Of a stretch of 64,000 nucleotides of DNA, positions 1-10,099 are shown in pieces. Location of the stretch: positions 806,001 to 870,000 of the forward strand of contig NZ_CP054877.1 in the NCBI RefSeq assembly GCF_014706615.1. The letters run 5' to 3'. This DNA comes from Candidatus Vesicomyosocius sp. SY067_SCS001 (GTDB lineage Bacteria > Pseudomonadota > Gammaproteobacteria > PS1 > Pseudothioglobaceae). Under the pieces are notes generated by a model. That model did not search any database and was not told the DNA's origin. It was given only the letters and a program-made list of their open reading frames with translations. The translations under genes and the position numbers were made by a program. How positions within the stretch are numbered: position 1 is the first letter of the stretch; each line of letters opens with the position of its first letter.

Positions 1-163
1 TAACATCTCAAAAAAGTTATTCAGTACAGGCTTTCATATCAGTGCCATTCGCCCACCAACTGTACCAAAAAACACAACTCGTTTAAGAATAACACTAAAT
101 GCCGACCATACACAAAACCAAATTAAAGAACTTCTTATCCAACTTAAATATGTTATACAGTAA
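1..163 (+). CDS. bioF: 8-amino-7-oxononanoate synthase, C-terminal end (partial)
   Basis: Only the last ~53 residues lie in the window, read in the frame starting at base 2 and ending at a TAA at 161-163. The stretch reads [20 protein letters not shown], which fits the conserved C-terminal part of BioF, the PLP enzyme that condenses pimeloyl-ACP with alanine in biotin synthesis. The following gene, bioH, starts inside this one (14-base overlap), as expected for a bio operon. The catalytic lysine and PLP site are outside the window, so intactness cannot be judged. Confidence 0.85.
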   Translation, partial: NISKKLFSTGFHISAIRPPTVPKNTTRLRITLNADHTQNQIKELLIQLKYVIQ

Positions 164-887
164 CACAGAAGGTTTTGGGGTTGATTTAGTATTACTTCAT
201 GGTTGGGGATTTAATTCAGAAATATTTAATAGTTTATTTTATAATTATAAAAATCAATACCGCATCACACTTATTGATTTACCTGGACATGGTAAAAGTA
301 CTAATATTTATGGTGGACTTAATGAATGGAGTGATGAAATTATCAAAATTTTACCAAGAAATCCTATTCTATTAGGATGGTCTTTAGGTGGATTACTTGC
401 CATTAATATTGCTAGTAAAATAACTGTATCAAGCCTTATTCTTATTGCATCAACGCCAAATTTTATCCAAACAAATAATTGGGAATTTGGCATAGATAAG
501 AATAATTTTAAGCAATTTTCAAATGCTCTACAACTAAATTTATCTAAAGGTTTAAAACGCTTTATTAGTTTGCAAACCAAAAATAAATCAAAACTTAAAG
601 CATTAAATAAAGTTATTGAACAATACTCAACAACAACACAAGCACTTAATCAGGGATTGGAAATATTACTTAACACAAACCTAAATAATAAATTTAAAAA
701 ACTATCTATACCAATAGAAGTAGTACTGGGAAAATATGATACCTTGGTGCCAATTAAAATTAGCCATTGGTACAATCAAAATCACATAAAAACTTGTATC
801 TTAAACACTGGACATTTGCCTTTTCTACATCATGATTTTGTCCTACCATCAACACTTAAAGTTAAGTATAATTCAAGTAATACTTAA
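150..887 (+). CDS. bioH: Pimeloyl-ACP methyl ester carboxylesterase BioH
   Basis: A 245-residue alpha/beta hydrolase that releases pimeloyl-ACP from its methyl ester to feed BioF. Visible family features are the oxyanion motif LLHGWG near residue 16, the nucleophile elbow GWSLGG around residue 77, an acidic residue in GKYDTLVP and the catalytic histidine in NTGHLPF. The open frame extends upstream to an ATG at 99, but similarity to BioH begins at MLYSNTEG, so I chose the ATG at 150, which overlaps the bioF stop and suggests translational coupling. bioC does not follow; purE comes next after 14 bases. Confidence 0.9.
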   Translation: MLYSNTEGFGVDLVLLHGWGFNSEIFNSLFYNYKNQYRITLIDLPGHGKSTNIYGGLNEWSDEIIKILPRNPILLGWSLGGLLAINIASKITVSSLILIASTPNFIQTNNWEFGIDKNNFKQFSNALQLNLSKGLKRFISLQTKNKSKLKALNKVIEQYSTTTQALNQGLEILLNTNLNNKFKKLSIPIEVVLGKYDTLVPIKISHWYNQNHIKTCILNTGHLPFLHHDFVLPSTLKVKYNSSNT

Positions 888-901
888 CTTTGGAGAAATT
901 G

Positions 902-1390
902 ATGAGTGTACTAGTGGGTGTTATTATGGGATCAAAATCAGATTGGATAACCATGAAAAACACAGTAACCATACTCAAAGAACTTAATATTCCATACGAG
1001 GTTAAAGTGATTTCTGCACATCGAACACCGGATTTAATGTTCGACTATGCATCAAACGCACTTGAACGTGGGCTTAAAGTGATTATTGCAGGTGCAGGTG
1101 GTGCTGCGCATTTACCAGGCATGGTAGCTAGCAAAACTATTGTTCCAGTATTAGGTGTACCTATTCAATCATGTGCACTTAATGGTCAAGATTCTTTATT
1201 ATCTATTTCTCAAATGCCTGCTGGTATCCCTGTTGGTACATTAGCTATTGGTAAAAATGGTGCTAAAAATGCAGGTATTTTAGCTGCACAAATTATTGGC
1301 AATGAAAACCAAGCTATTAGAAGTATAGTAACTAATTTTAGAGCTAAACAAACTCAGGATATTTTAGACAATCCTAATCCACAAGAATAA
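902..1390 (+). CDS. purE: N5-carboxyaminoimidazole ribonucleotide mutase PurE
   Basis: Class I PurE (162 residues) converts N5-CAIR to CAIR in purine synthesis. Conserved motifs are GSKSDW near the N-terminus, SAHRTPD (the catalytic histidine region) and [11 protein letters not shown]. The frame could start at a TTG at 890, but the ATG at 902 gives the canonical N-terminus [15 protein letters not shown] and is preceded by GGAGAA at a proper spacing. purK follows after three bases, so the two consecutive pathway enzymes are one transcription unit. Confidence 0.95.
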   Translation: MSVLVGVIMGSKSDWITMKNTVTILKELNIPYEVKVISAHRTPDLMFDYASNALERGLKVIIAGAGGAAHLPGMVASKTIVPVLGVPIQSCALNGQDSLLSISQMPAGIPVGTLAIGKNGAKNAGILAAQIIGNENQAIRSIVTNFRAKQTQDILDNPNPQE

Positions 1391-1393
1391 CAG

Positions 1394-2482
1394 ATGAAAG
1401 TTGGTATATTAGGCGCAGGCCAATTGGGTAGAATGCTAGCTATTTCTGGCTATCCATTAAATCACCAATTTGGTTTTTCCGGTAAAACTCATGATGAACC
1501 ATCCTCTTTATTAGGGCATATGTTTGCACACGAAGATAATATAAATAATATTAACTCTTTAATAGAGTTTTCTGATGTTATTACTTATGAAAGTGAAAAT
1601 ACTAAAGTTGAAATTGTTAAAAAAATTAATAAAAAAGTCCCTGTTCACCCTAATGAAAAATCCTTATTTATTACACAACATCGTGGTCGAGAAAAAGCTT
1701 TATTCGATCAGCTAAATATTCCTTGTGCACCCTATCAAATAGTAAATTCTGAATCAGATTTAAAAGCAGCGGTTAAAACTATTGGTTTACCAGCAATTTT
1801 AAAAACTGTAACCGATGGTTATGATGGTAAGGGTCAATTCCTCCTCCATAAAGCTAAACAAATTACTAAAGCCTGGGAAAGCATGAATGATGTAGAATCA
1901 ATTCTAGAAGGGGTTATTAATTTTAAACGTGAGCTTTCTTTAATTGCTGTACGTGGCATTGATAATAGCCATAAATACTACCCAATGGTTGAAAATAAAC
2001 ATCATGAAGGCATTTTAAGATTAACCATTGCACCTGCTCAGAATATTAACGAAAAAATTCAAAAAACAGCACAGCATTACATGCAAACTTTACTCGATGA
2101 AATGGATTACATTGGTGTGCTTACTATTGAGTTATTTGAAACTAAAAATGGGTTAATAGTTAATGAAATGGCACCAAGAGTACACAATTCTGGACATTGG
2201 AGTATTGAAGGTACTAACACTTCGCAATTTGAAAATCACATCCGTGCAATCACTGGCATGCCACTTGGTGACACAACACCAACACATCCATTTTGTGCAA
2301 TGATTAATATTATTAGCAAACTTGGAGATATTAATACTGTACTAAAAATGCCAAATACACATTTACATCTATATGATAAACCTGAACGCAAAAATCGAAA
2401 ACTAGGTCATGCCAATATCACCGCTAATTCTCAAGCTAAGCTAAATGAGAGTATTACAAAATTAAAAAACTTTTTACCTTAA
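1394..2482 (+). CDS. purK: N5-carboxyaminoimidazole ribonucleotide synthase PurK
   Basis: A 362-residue ATP-grasp enzyme that carboxylates AIR with bicarbonate and hands N5-CAIR to PurE. It begins with the nucleotide-binding GILGAGQLGRM, has the ATP-grasp lysine/glycine loop VTDGYDGKGQ near residue 140 and the metal/ATP motif NEMAPRVHNSGHW near residue 260. Length and motifs are complete. It ends seven bases from the convergent glutaredoxin-like gene, so there is no room for a conventional terminator between them. Confidence 0.95.
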   Translation: MKVGILGAGQLGRMLAISGYPLNHQFGFSGKTHDEPSSLLGHMFAHEDNINNINSLIEFSDVITYESENTKVEIVKKINKKVPVHPNEKSLFITQHRGREKALFDQLNIPCAPYQIVNSESDLKAAVKTIGLPAILKTVTDGYDGKGQFLLHKAKQITKAWESMNDVESILEGVINFKRELSLIAVRGIDNSHKYYPMVENKHHEGILRLTIAPAQNINEKIQKTAQHYMQTLLDEMDYIGVLTIELFETKNGLIVNEMAPRVHNSGHWSIEGTNTSQFENHIRAITGMPLGDTTPTHPFCAMINIISKLGDINTVLKMPNTHLHLYDKPERKNRKLGHANITANSQAKLNESITKLKNFLP

Positions 2483-2489
2483 TAAAATA

Positions 2490-2864
2490 TTATCCAAAAT
2501 TCTTATTTAAGTAGATACTAATCTCATTAGATTCAAACATCCACTGAACTTCATTGCCATTAGTAATTTTTAAACAGGGTACTTGAACTTTACCAGTTTC
2601 TCGCTGTATTTCATCTCTAAATTTACTGCCAATAGTTTGAGCATTACGCGTAATAATATGTAAATTTAATCGCTTAATTATTCGGCGAGTTTTGATACAA
2701 AATGGACAACCAAAAAACTGATACAACTCAATATTAATTGTTTCTTCATCTACTTTGTGTTGTTGTTCGCTAGTACGTTTAACCTTACTAACTGGAACCA
2801 TCCAACTAATAAAAGCGATAATAGCACCTAAACCATTTCTAAATCCTTTTAATAAAAATCTCAT
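2490..2864 (-). CDS. Glutaredoxin-like thioredoxin-fold protein
   Basis: A 124-residue protein with a hydrophobic N-terminal segment (about residues 10-25, possible membrane anchor), then a thioredoxin fold with the redox motif CPFC near residue 54 and the cis-proline motif VQVPCLK near residue 95. This matches the glutaredoxin / GST-N superfamily. A role in thiol-disulfide exchange, perhaps membrane-tethered, is inferred. It is the last gene of the lpxK-trm112-kdsB-folD operon, with its start overlapping the folD stop by four bases. The substrate is unknown. Confidence 0.75.
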   Translation of the reverse strand: MRFLLKGFRNGLGAIIAFISWMVPVSKVKRTSEQQHKVDEETINIELYQFFGCPFCIKTRRIIKRLNLHIITRNAQTIGSKFRDEIQRETGKVQVPCLKITNGNEVQWMFESNEISIYLNKNFG

Positions 2865-3700
2865 ATTCTTGCCTCATATGCGGTTAATGTATTTTTTAAT
2901 AATGTAGCAATAGTCATTGGTCCAACACCACCTGGCACTGGAGCAATCCAACTAGCAACTTTCCTAACAGATTCAAAATCAACATCTCCAACCAAGCAAC
3001 CATTGTCCAATCGATTAATACCTACATCAATCACAATAGCACCAGGTTTAATCCAATCACTCTGAATCATCTTAGGAATACCAACTGCAACAACAACGAT
3101 ATCTGCTTGCATTAATTTGCAAGATAGATTTTTAGTTTTGCTATTACAGATAGTAACCGTTGCTTTAGCATTTAATAACTCACACGCCATCGGACGACCA
3201 ACAATATTAGATGCACCCACTACTACACAATTTTTACCCACCAAATCTACTCCAATAGATTCAAACATCAACATCACTCCTTTTGGCGTACATGGATGTA
3301 AGAAAGGTTTATTCTGCATTAATTTACCAATATTTTCACTATGAAACCCATCTACATCCTTTTTAGGAGAAATAGCTTCAATTACTAAATTAACATCTAA
3401 ATGCTTTGGTAGTGGCAATTGCACTAAAATACCATCAATTTTATCATCATGATTTAAACGATCAATTTCAAATAATAATTCTTCTTGGGAAATATTATCA
3501 AATCTATTAATTATTTCTAAATAAAAACCAACTTCTTTACAAGCATTCTCTTTATTACGAATATAAACCTCTGAAGCATCATCATCACCAACTAAAATAA
3601 CTGCCAACCCTGGCTTTCTATCAAGCATATCAACCTTTAATTTAATACTTGCTTGTAAATTTTGTGCAATTTTTTTACCATTAATAACATTCATATTCAA
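2861..3700 (-). CDS. folD: Bifunctional methylenetetrahydrofolate dehydrogenase / cyclohydrolase FolD
   Basis: A 279-residue enzyme interconverting 5,10-methylene-, methenyl- and 10-formyl-tetrahydrofolate, supplying one-carbon units for purines and formyl-Met. Diagnostic motifs are VQLPLPKH (~residue 97), PCTPKG (~135), the NADP loop GASNIVGRP (~162) and PVPGGVGPMT near the C-terminus. Length equals the family norm. It overlaps kdsB upstream by four bases (ATGA) and the glutaredoxin-like gene downstream by four bases. The first methionine was kept; MNVINGKK two codons later is equally possible. Confidence 0.95.
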   Translation of the reverse strand: MNMNVINGKKIAQNLQASIKLKVDMLDRKPGLAVILVGDDDASEVYIRNKENACKEVGFYLEIINRFDNISQEELLFEIDRLNHDDKIDGILVQLPLPKHLDVNLVIEAISPKKDVDGFHSENIGKLMQNKPFLHPCTPKGVMLMFESIGVDLVGKNCVVVGASNIVGRPMACELLNAKATVTICNSKTKNLSCKLMQADIVVVAVGIPKMIQSDWIKPGAIVIDVGINRLDNGCLVGDVDFESVRKVASWIAPVPGGVGPMTIATLLKNTLTAYEARI

Positions 3701-4431
3701 CCTAACTCTTTTCTTACCTCATCCAAATCACGTTGTATATCAACACCGTGTCCAACACTAGCACAAGCCGGTGCTACATGAATATCAAACCCTTCGTTAA
3801 GCGCTGTTAACTGTTCTAATTTTTCAACTTTCTCATATGAAGAACTATTCATGGTTAGATATTGTTTAATAACCCCTGCTCTATAAGCATATATACCAAT
3901 ATGCTTATAACAAAATTTTAAATCAAAATCCTTTTCCTCTCTAAAAAAAGGAATAGCAGCACGTGAAAAATATAAAGCCTTTCCAATTTTATTAAAAACT
4001 ACTTTAACACAATTAGGATCAAAATATTGCACCTTGTCCTTAATTTGTTCACACAAAGTTGCTATTTGCATAGGGTTGGTTGCTAAGTTATTAACTACTT
4101 GATCAATCACACTTGGATCTAACATTGGCTCATCACCCTGAACATTAACAATAATTTCATCATCATTAATATCTAACTTTTCCAACACTTGTGCAATCCT
4201 TAATGTACCAGAAGTGAAATGTCCGTCAGTCATACAAGTTATTGCACCAAAATCATTAGCAACTACCTCAATACGTTTATCATCGGTTGCAATAATGACA
4301 CGATTTGCGCCACTATTAACTGCATTTTCATAAGTTAATTGAATCAAAGGCTTTCCATGAACATCTCTAAGTAATTTAGCTGGTAATCTACTTGATGCAT
4401 ACCTAGCAGGGATTATAACAGAAAAATTCAT
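3697..4431 (-). CDS. kdsB: 3-deoxy-manno-octulosonate cytidylyltransferase KdsB
   Basis: A 244-residue nucleotidyltransferase that makes CMP-KDO for the inner core of LPS. Visible motifs are the N-terminal IPARYASSRLP (nucleotide binding), NVQGDEPM (metal/CTP site, ~residue 97) and FSRAAIPF. The start codon shares one base with the stop of the trm112-like gene (TAATG), and the stop overlaps folD. Its presence beside lpxK means a KDO-lipid A is still being made. Confidence 0.95.
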   Translation of the reverse strand: MNFSVIIPARYASSRLPAKLLRDVHGKPLIQLTYENAVNSGANRVIIATDDKRIEVVANDFGAITCMTDGHFTSGTLRIAQVLEKLDINDDEIIVNVQGDEPMLDPSVIDQVVNNLATNPMQIATLCEQIKDKVQYFDPNCVKVVFNKIGKALYFSRAAIPFFREEKDFDLKFCYKHIGIYAYRAGVIKQYLTMNSSSYEKVEKLEQLTALNEGFDIHVAPACASVGHGVDIQRDLDEVRKELG

Positions 4432-4610
4432 TATTTTTTATCACTGCATTTGTCTAATTCACGCGCTTCTTCAGCTAGTAAGATTGGAATACCGTCTTCA
4501 ATTGGATAAGCCAAGCCACTCACTTCACAAATAAGCTCATTTCCCACTTGTTTCAGTGGAGCCTTACTTTTAGGGCATACTAATAATTTTAACAAGGCTT
4601 CATCAATCAT
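4431..4610 (-). CDS. Trm112-family small protein (YcaR-like)
   Basis: A 59-residue ORF beginning [20 protein letters not shown] and ending ELDKCSDKK, with the core [14 protein letters not shown] typical of the bacterial Trm112/YcaR family (UPF0434). This family lies between lpxK and kdsB in many gammaproteobacteria, exactly as here. It overlaps lpxK by four bases (ATGA) and kdsB by one base (TAATG). Eukaryotic Trm112 activates methyltransferases; the role of the bacterial protein is not settled. The small size, operon position and intact frame support a real gene. Confidence 0.9.
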   Translation of the reverse strand: MIDEALLKLLVCPKSKAPLKQVGNELICEVSGLAYPIEDGIPILLAEEARELDKCSDKK

Positions 4611-5554
4611 AATTTAGCTTCTAGCTCTTTAAAAAAATTATCGCTCAAATTAGCTTCAACTTGAAGATACCACATTTGATTATTTGCGAATTGAATACAT
4701 TTTACACAATCTTTAGCAGTCATAAGAATTGGATAATTATCTTCAAATACTAAATCACTTTGTTGATACACATAATGGTCAGCAAATATGTGTGGTTTTA
4801 AATTAATACCAAGTCTAATTAATGTATCAAAAAAACGTTGAGGATAACCAATACCAGCAACACCATGACAATATTCACCATTGAAATAATCCAATGGTTT
4901 TTCCTCTCCTGTTTTAACATTAACAAAAATTTTTATTATTAGTTTAATGTTAAATTCACCTGCACGAAAACCAGTATTATTTATCACAAAATCAACACTT
5001 TTAAGTCTGTCAATTGATTCTCTTAAAGGCCCTGATGGTAAGAAAAATTCATTACCAAAACGTCGAGTACCATCAATAACAGCAATTTCTATATCTCTAT
5101 CCATTTTGTAATGTTGCAAACCATCATCACTGATGATTAAATTAACTTGACATTCATTGATTAAATCCTCAACCGCCTGTGCTCTGTTCCTATTAATCAT
5201 CACCGGTAAATCTGTTTGCAAAGCGATAAGCAACGGTTCATCACCTGATAAATAAACATTAGTATTTTTACTCACTAACAAACTACCTTTATGGTGCATA
5301 CCACCGTATCCACGTAATACCACGCCAACTTGCTTGCCTTTTTGTTTAAAATACTGTGCCAATAAAATCACAATTGGTGTTTTACCAGTACCTCCAACTG
5401 TAATATTTCCAACTACAATTACAGGACATTTAAATTTTTTAACCTTAAAAAAGTTAACTCGATAAAGCCATTTTCTAAGTACTGATACTAAATAAAACAT
5501 ACCTGATATTGGCAGTAATAAATAATTAATAATACCTCGAGTATTTAAATCCAT
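4607..5554 (-). CDS. lpxK: Tetraacyldisaccharide 4'-kinase LpxK
   Basis: A 315-residue membrane-associated kinase that phosphorylates the 4' position of the lipid A precursor. It has an N-terminal hydrophobic helix (residues ~8-28), a P-loop [12 protein letters not shown] (~50-61), and the family motifs VVLRGYGG and ISDDGLQHY. Length is close to the family norm (~320). It starts the lpxK-trm112-kdsB-folD-grx operon. The flippase gene msbA, often just upstream, is not here: the next ~420 bases hold no recognisable gene. Confidence 0.93.
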   Translation of the reverse strand: MDLNTRGIINYLLLPISGMFYLVSVLRKWLYRVNFFKVKKFKCPVIVVGNITVGGTGKTPIVILLAQYFKQKGKQVGVVLRGYGGMHHKGSLLVSKNTNVYLSGDEPLLIALQTDLPVMINRNRAQAVEDLINECQVNLIISDDGLQHYKMDRDIEIAVIDGTRRFGNEFFLPSGPLRESIDRLKSVDFVINNTGFRAGEFNIKLIIKIFVNVKTGEEKPLDYFNGEYCHGVAGIGYPQRFFDTLIRLGINLKPHIFADHYVYQQSDLVFEDNYPILMTAKDCVKCIQFANNQMWYLQVEANLSDNFFKELEAKL

Positions 5555-5980
5555 TAGTATCTAGTACTTATTTTCAATTTGATATTGTTTCTCATTAAAT
5601 TTCAATATCACTAAGATAACTAATAATGATTAAAATCAAGGTAATCGTAATAAATAAATTCAACTTATTATTTACCATTAAAAATTTCATGTTACTAACT
5701 AAGAAACGAGTAGTAACTATAATGGTAACAACTATTATTATATAAACTTTAGAATAAATGTCCATCATGGCACCTAGTTCTAAATAAATAAAAGCAAAAT
5801 ATTTTTAAGTAATACAAATACTCATGTGTAGTAGAATAAACAATTATTACCCAACCATAAATAATCCTACGATATATATCGCTCTGTTGATCAGTTTGAT
5901 GTTTTGTTGTTAGATTAACCATATATACATTTTTATTTAACTATTTATAATAGTGCTAATTATGACAAAATATTACCCTA
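5555..5980. other. AT-rich intergenic region between divergent lpxK and lolC
   Basis: About 425 bases with no recognisable gene. It must hold the promoters of both divergent units; a TATAAT hexamer at 5946-5951, 30 bases before lolC, is a candidate -10 without a clear -35. On the minus strand a 56-codon ORF (5595-5765) would encode two hydrophobic segments (N-terminus MDIYSKVYIIIVVTIIVTTR), possibly a membrane-protein remnant. In related bacteria exbB/exbD or msbA are often found near lpxK, but I cannot align this ORF to them. Most likely eroded DNA. Confidence 0.5.
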
Positions 5981-7216
5981 ATGAGTATCGAATTTATAAT
6001 TTCTAATCAATACTTACGCTCCAATCAAAAAAAGGGTTTTATTTCCTTTATTCCTGGAATTTCTATGGTGGGTTTAATTCTATCTGTCGTCACTTTGATT
6101 ACAGTGTTATCTGTCATGAATGGATTTCACAAAGAACTTAGAGACAGAGTACTAAATACCATTTCTCATTCATATATTACTCAATACAACAACTTAGTTG
6201 ATAATTGGCAAAATTTACAAACTAAAATTAACAAGCATCCTAATGTTATTAGTACCTCACCTTATATTGAAAAATATGCTTTACTAAGTACACATAATGG
6301 TACTCAAGGAATTAATGTACGAGGTATTAGACCTAACTTGGAAATAAAAACTTCTATTCTGTTAGATAAAATTAAGTTTGGTAATGCCAACTTGCTTAAA
6401 TCAGACATTTTAGTTGGTACAGGATTGGCAACACAGCTAGGTTTAACTATTGGGGATAAAATTACACTACTTACACCTAAATTATCTTCTAATATTATAG
6501 GCATTCAGCCAAGGTTTAAACGCTTTACTATTAGCGGGATCTTTGATGCTGGTATTAGCGAATATGATAATAACTTAGCATTTATTAGCTTAGAACAAGC
6601 ACAAAAGTTGTATATTATGGGAGATAAGGTCTCTGGTATTCGACTTAAGGTTGATGATTTATTCAATGCTAAGAAAATCACTAATGAAATTATTACTAAT
6701 TTGCTAGACAGTCGATATTATGGCATTGACTGGACTGAACAAAAAGCCAACTTTATTAAAGCATTGAATCTTGAAAAACAGATGATTAGTATTATAATGT
6801 CGCTTATTATTGCAGTTGCTGCTTTTAATATTGTTTCTATGATAGTAATGGTGGTAACTGATAGAAAAGCCGATATTGCTATTTTAAGAACACTTGGCAT
6901 GACACCTAATCGTATTGTAAAAATATTCCTTTATCAAGGATTAACAATTGGTCTAATTGGTATTACCATTGGTAGTATCTTAGGCGTATTACTCTCTCTT
7001 AATATTGAAATGATTGTTAGTGGTATTGAGTCTATTTTAGGATTCCAGTTCTTTCCAAAAGATGTATTCTATATCAGTCGATTTCCTTCTGAAATACATA
7101 TAATAGATATAGTTAAAGTTATCTTAGGCGGTTTTATTTTAATAACAATTGCCTCTATTTATCCAGCCAAACTAGCAGGAAAAATAGATATTGCCGAGGT
7201 ATTAAATCATGAATAA
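5981..7216 (+). CDS. lolC: Lipoprotein-releasing ABC transporter permease LolC/LolE
   Basis: A 411-residue inner-membrane permease of the LolCDE complex, which extracts outer-membrane lipoproteins for transfer to LolA. It has the family N-terminus (RSNQKKGFISFIPGISMVG), one membrane segment at ~25-50, a large periplasmic domain (~50-265), and three C-terminal segments (~270-295, 315-345, 375-395; FtsX-like domain, with ILRTLGMTPNRI). lolD overlaps its end by eight bases. No second permease (lolE) follows, so a single LolF-like subunit may act as a homodimer unless lolE lies elsewhere. Confidence 0.92.
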   Translation: MSIEFIISNQYLRSNQKKGFISFIPGISMVGLILSVVTLITVLSVMNGFHKELRDRVLNTISHSYITQYNNLVDNWQNLQTKINKHPNVISTSPYIEKYALLSTHNGTQGINVRGIRPNLEIKTSILLDKIKFGNANLLKSDILVGTGLATQLGLTIGDKITLLTPKLSSNIIGIQPRFKRFTISGIFDAGISEYDNNLAFISLEQAQKLYIMGDKVSGIRLKVDDLFNAKKITNEIITNLLDSRYYGIDWTEQKANFIKALNLEKQMISIIMSLIIAVAAFNIVSMIVMVVTDRKADIAILRTLGMTPNRIVKIFLYQGLTIGLIGITIGSILGVLLSLNIEMIVSGIESILGFQFFPKDVFYISRFPSEIHIIDIVKVILGGFILITIASIYPAKLAGKIDIAEVLNHE

Positions 7217-7880
7217 AATTATTGAATGTAACAATATTAGCTATACTTACCTTAATGGCAAACAAAAAATACCAATACTTAATAACCTCAACTTAAACGT
7301 TAAACAAGGTGAGTCAGTTGCAATTTTAGGACAATCAGGTTGTGGTAAATCTACTTTACTTAATCTATTAGGTGGTATTGATAAACCTACTCAAGGAAAA
7401 ATACTTATCAATGGAATTAATCTAAATAAATTAAACGAGAACGATATCACGTTATTACGCGGTAAATATTTAGGATTTGTATACCAATTTCATCATCTGC
7501 TAAATGATTTTAGTATGCTTGATAATGTTGCCATGCCTGAACGAATACAAGGAGTTAATCAACAATCTGCTCAAGCCCATGCTAAAAAATTACTCTCAAA
7601 GATAGGGCTTGAACACCGCCTTAATCACTTACCAAGTGAACTCTCTGGTGGTGAACGCCAACGAGTTGCTATTGCAAGAGCCTTAATTACAAATCCCAGC
7701 TGTATTTTAGCAGATGAGCCTACTGGAAATTTAGATGCTAAAAATACTAATGAAGTACTCAACCTAATGTTGGAACTCAATCATAATCAGAACTGTGCAC
7801 TCATTATAGTAACTCACGATGAAAAAATCGCTATAAAAATGGATAAATCTCTTATTTTAAATCACGGGATATTAACCTAA
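7209..7880 (+). CDS. lolD: Lipoprotein-releasing ABC transporter ATPase LolD
   Basis: A 223-residue ABC ATPase driving lipoprotein release. Walker A is GQSGCGKST (41-49), the signature LSGGERQR is at ~144-151, Walker B ILADEPTGNLD follows, and the H-loop is VTHDEK. The sequence FVYQFHHLLNDFSMLDNVAMP-type region after the Q-loop is characteristic of LolD rather than other ABC proteins. It begins inside the end of lolC (eight-base overlap), so the pair is translationally coupled. Confidence 0.95.
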   Translation: MNKIIECNNISYTYLNGKQKIPILNNLNLNVKQGESVAILGQSGCGKSTLLNLLGGIDKPTQGKILINGINLNKLNENDITLLRGKYLGFVYQFHHLLNDFSMLDNVAMPERIQGVNQQSAQAHAKKLLSKIGLEHRLNHLPSELSGGERQRVAIARALITNPSCILADEPTGNLDAKNTNEVLNLMLELNHNQNCALIIVTHDEKIAIKMDKSLILNHGILT

Positions 7881-8561
7881 ATATCAAACTATTTATGTTT
7901 TTGGCTGTCTATCAGAGTTACAGATGAATAAATTTATTTATTTCTTACCTTGCCTATAAATTGATGAGTATTTTTCAATAATTATTGTATTAATAATAAA
8001 CCATACAGAAAACACTAGAAATACTATAAGTTAAAAACAATAAATACAATATTGAAAAGAATAATTACACTGAATCCTTAACAAAAACAAAATCTATAAG
8101 TAAATAAACATACTTATAATACACATCAATATAAATAATAAGAACATAGATTTAATTATCTTTTCAAATAACAAGATAAATCTTAATCAGGGATTGGCGT
8201 TCAATCTGTATTAACTCCTTGCTAAAGCATTATCTTTTACTATAAATAGTTAAAAATACAGCTACTATCGAAAATAAAATTAGTTCAATAATAAAAATTA
8301 TACGAAAAAGCCAGATCCTATCTAACAATCTTTAAACCAATTATAAAACCAAAACTACTCAGATAGATTTTAGATATTAATACATGTATTCATTGCTATT
8401 TTCATATAAATATAAGAGGCTTTTAGCCAATATAAATAAAGAGGAAATAGTTCTAAACAGTTTTATGAAGTCTAAAAAAATGAATAAAACCGCTTTACAA
8501 TTAAAAATTGTATTTTTTTAAAACAAAGAATGACAAGATATTGCAAAATTATCAACCAAAA
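7881..8561. other. AT-rich gene desert between convergent lolD and panD
   Basis: About 680 bases without a convincing gene on either strand. The stretch around 8180-8230 is somewhat less AT-rich than its surroundings, and on the minus strand carries an AAGGAG-type sequence, but no ORF follows it. A short open stretch begins at an ATG near 8464 (MKSKKMNKTALQLKIVFF, then stop). Many genomes carry lolE or comEC after lolD, so loss of such genes could explain the gap; I see no sequence that proves it. Confidence 0.5.
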
Positions 8562-8945
8562 TTAATATATACTTAAAGTTTTACTCCCCGTACTTATCTT
8601 AGTTAGAATATTTTGATTATTAACATAACATAGCCTAGGTGAATAAGCTTTAAGCTCTTCTTCAGAGTACACAGCATACGCAGCAATAATTAACATATCA
8701 CCTACATTCACTTTACGAGCAGCAGCACCATTAACTGAAATAATACCAGAATTATCCTTACCAAGAATTGTATAAGTTGTAAAACGGTTACCATTATTAA
8801 TATTATATATTTGAATTTGTTCAAATGCACTAATACCTGCTGCATCTAACAACACACCATCAATCTCACAAGAACCTTCATAGTCCAGTTCAACTGCAGT
8901 TGTTGTTACCTTGTGCAATTTAGCACTCAAAAAAATTCTTTTCAT
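8562..8945 (-). CDS. panD: Aspartate 1-decarboxylase PanD
   Basis: A 127-residue pyruvoyl-dependent enzyme making beta-alanine for pantothenate and CoA. The self-cleavage site is visible as Gly-Ser in YEGSCEID (residues 24-25), where Ser25 becomes the pyruvoyl group; the N-terminal Lys9 region (SAKLHKVTTT) and the motif VNGAAARKVNVGD are conserved. It is the last gene of the infA-tRNA-oadGAB-panD run, nine bases after oadB. That neighbourhood is unusual: panB/panC are not nearby. Confidence 0.93.
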   Translation of the reverse strand: MKRIFLSAKLHKVTTTAVELDYEGSCEIDGVLLDAAGISAFEQIQIYNINNGNRFTTYTILGKDNSGIISVNGAAARKVNVGDMLIIAAYAVYSEEELKAYSPRLCYVNNQNILTKISTGSKTLSIY

Positions 8946-8954
8946 AAAAATAAA

Positions 8955-10085
8955 CTAACCTAAAAACTGAATCATAATACCTGCTGCAATTGCTGAACCA
9001 ATCACACCAGCAACATTAGGACCCATTGCATGCATTAATAAAAAATTATGTGGATTAGCTTCTAAACCTACTTTGTTAGAAACACGAGCTGCCATAGGTA
9101 CTGCAGAAACACCAGCAGAACCAATTAAAGGGTTAATTTTATTTTTACTAAACACATTCATACACTTTGCCATTAACACCCCACAAGCTGTACCAATGGC
9201 AAAAGCTACCATACCTAAAAGCAAAATACCTAAAGTATCTAATTGTAAAAACTTTTCTGCCATTAATTTTGAACCTACCGCCAAACCTAAAAAAATAGTC
9301 ACAATATTAATTAAGGCATTTTGCATTGTATCACTCAAACGATTAACCACGTCAGATTCTTTCATTAGATTGCCAAAGGCAAACATACCCAGTAGTGGTG
9401 CTGCATCAGGCAACAATAAAGCCACTAACATTAACAACATAATAGGAAAAATAATCTTTTCAGATTTTGATACTTTACGCAATTGAACCATTTCAATTTG
9501 ACGTTCCTTCTTAGTTGTTAAAGCACGCATAATTGGCGGTTGAATAAGTGGCACTAAAGCCATATAAGAATAAGAAGCAACTGCAATTGCACCTAATAAA
9601 TCAGGTGCAAGTTTTGAAGCAACATAAATACTAGTTGGCCCATCAGCACCGCCAATAATGCCAATAGCAGCAGCATCAGTTAAGCTAAAGTCAAAAATTC
9701 CTAACACTGTTAAACCAATAGCGCCTAACAAGGTAACAAAAATACCAAATTGTGCTGCTGCACCAAGTAGCAATGTTTTAGGGTTAGCCAATAGCGGACC
9801 AAAGTCAGTTAATGCGCCCACACCCATAAAAATAATAAGTGGAAATGCACCAGACTCAATACCAACTACATAGAATATATGCAAAATACCACTACCCTCA
9901 GCAATACCTGCGCCTGGAATATTAGCTAAAATTGAACCAAAACCAATAGGTAATAACAACAATGGTTCAAAATTTTTAATGATTGCTAAATATAAAAGCA
10001 AAATACCAACCAATAGCATCAAACCTTGTCCCCAAAACATTTGATGAAGGCCTGTGTTAATCCAAAGTGTGTTTAATTGTTCCAT
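8955..10085 (-). CDS. oadB: Sodium-pumping oxaloacetate decarboxylase, beta subunit
   Basis: A 376-residue, very hydrophobic membrane protein that decarboxylates carboxybiotin and exports Na+. Conserved elements include [18 protein letters not shown] in the first third, [11 protein letters not shown] near the middle (Na+ site segment with an aspartate) and [15 protein letters not shown] plus [17 protein letters not shown] near the C-terminus. Length is slightly short of some homologues (~400-430) but all signature segments are present. It lies 14 bases after oadA. Methylmalonyl-CoA and glutaconyl-CoA decarboxylase beta subunits are close relatives; the linked oadA argues for oxaloacetate. Confidence 0.93.
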   Translation of the reverse strand: MEQLNTLWINTGLHQMFWGQGLMLLVGILLLYLAIIKNFEPLLLLPIGFGSILANIPGAGIAEGSGILHIFYVVGIESGAFPLIIFMGVGALTDFGPLLANPKTLLLGAAAQFGIFVTLLGAIGLTVLGIFDFSLTDAAAIGIIGGADGPTSIYVASKLAPDLLGAIAVASYSYMALVPLIQPPIMRALTTKKERQIEMVQLRKVSKSEKIIFPIMLLMLVALLLPDAAPLLGMFAFGNLMKESDVVNRLSDTMQNALINIVTIFLGLAVGSKLMAEKFLQLDTLGILLLGMVAFAIGTACGVLMAKCMNVFSKNKINPLIGSAGVSAVPMAARVSNKVGLEANPHNFLLMHAMGPNVAGVIGSAIAAGIMIQFLG

Positions 10086-10099
10086 ATTAAAATCTAAAA

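Noticed and set aside
9073-9486. A 137-codon plus-strand ORF inside oadB
   Set aside because: It is antisense to a fully conserved membrane protein and has no family features.
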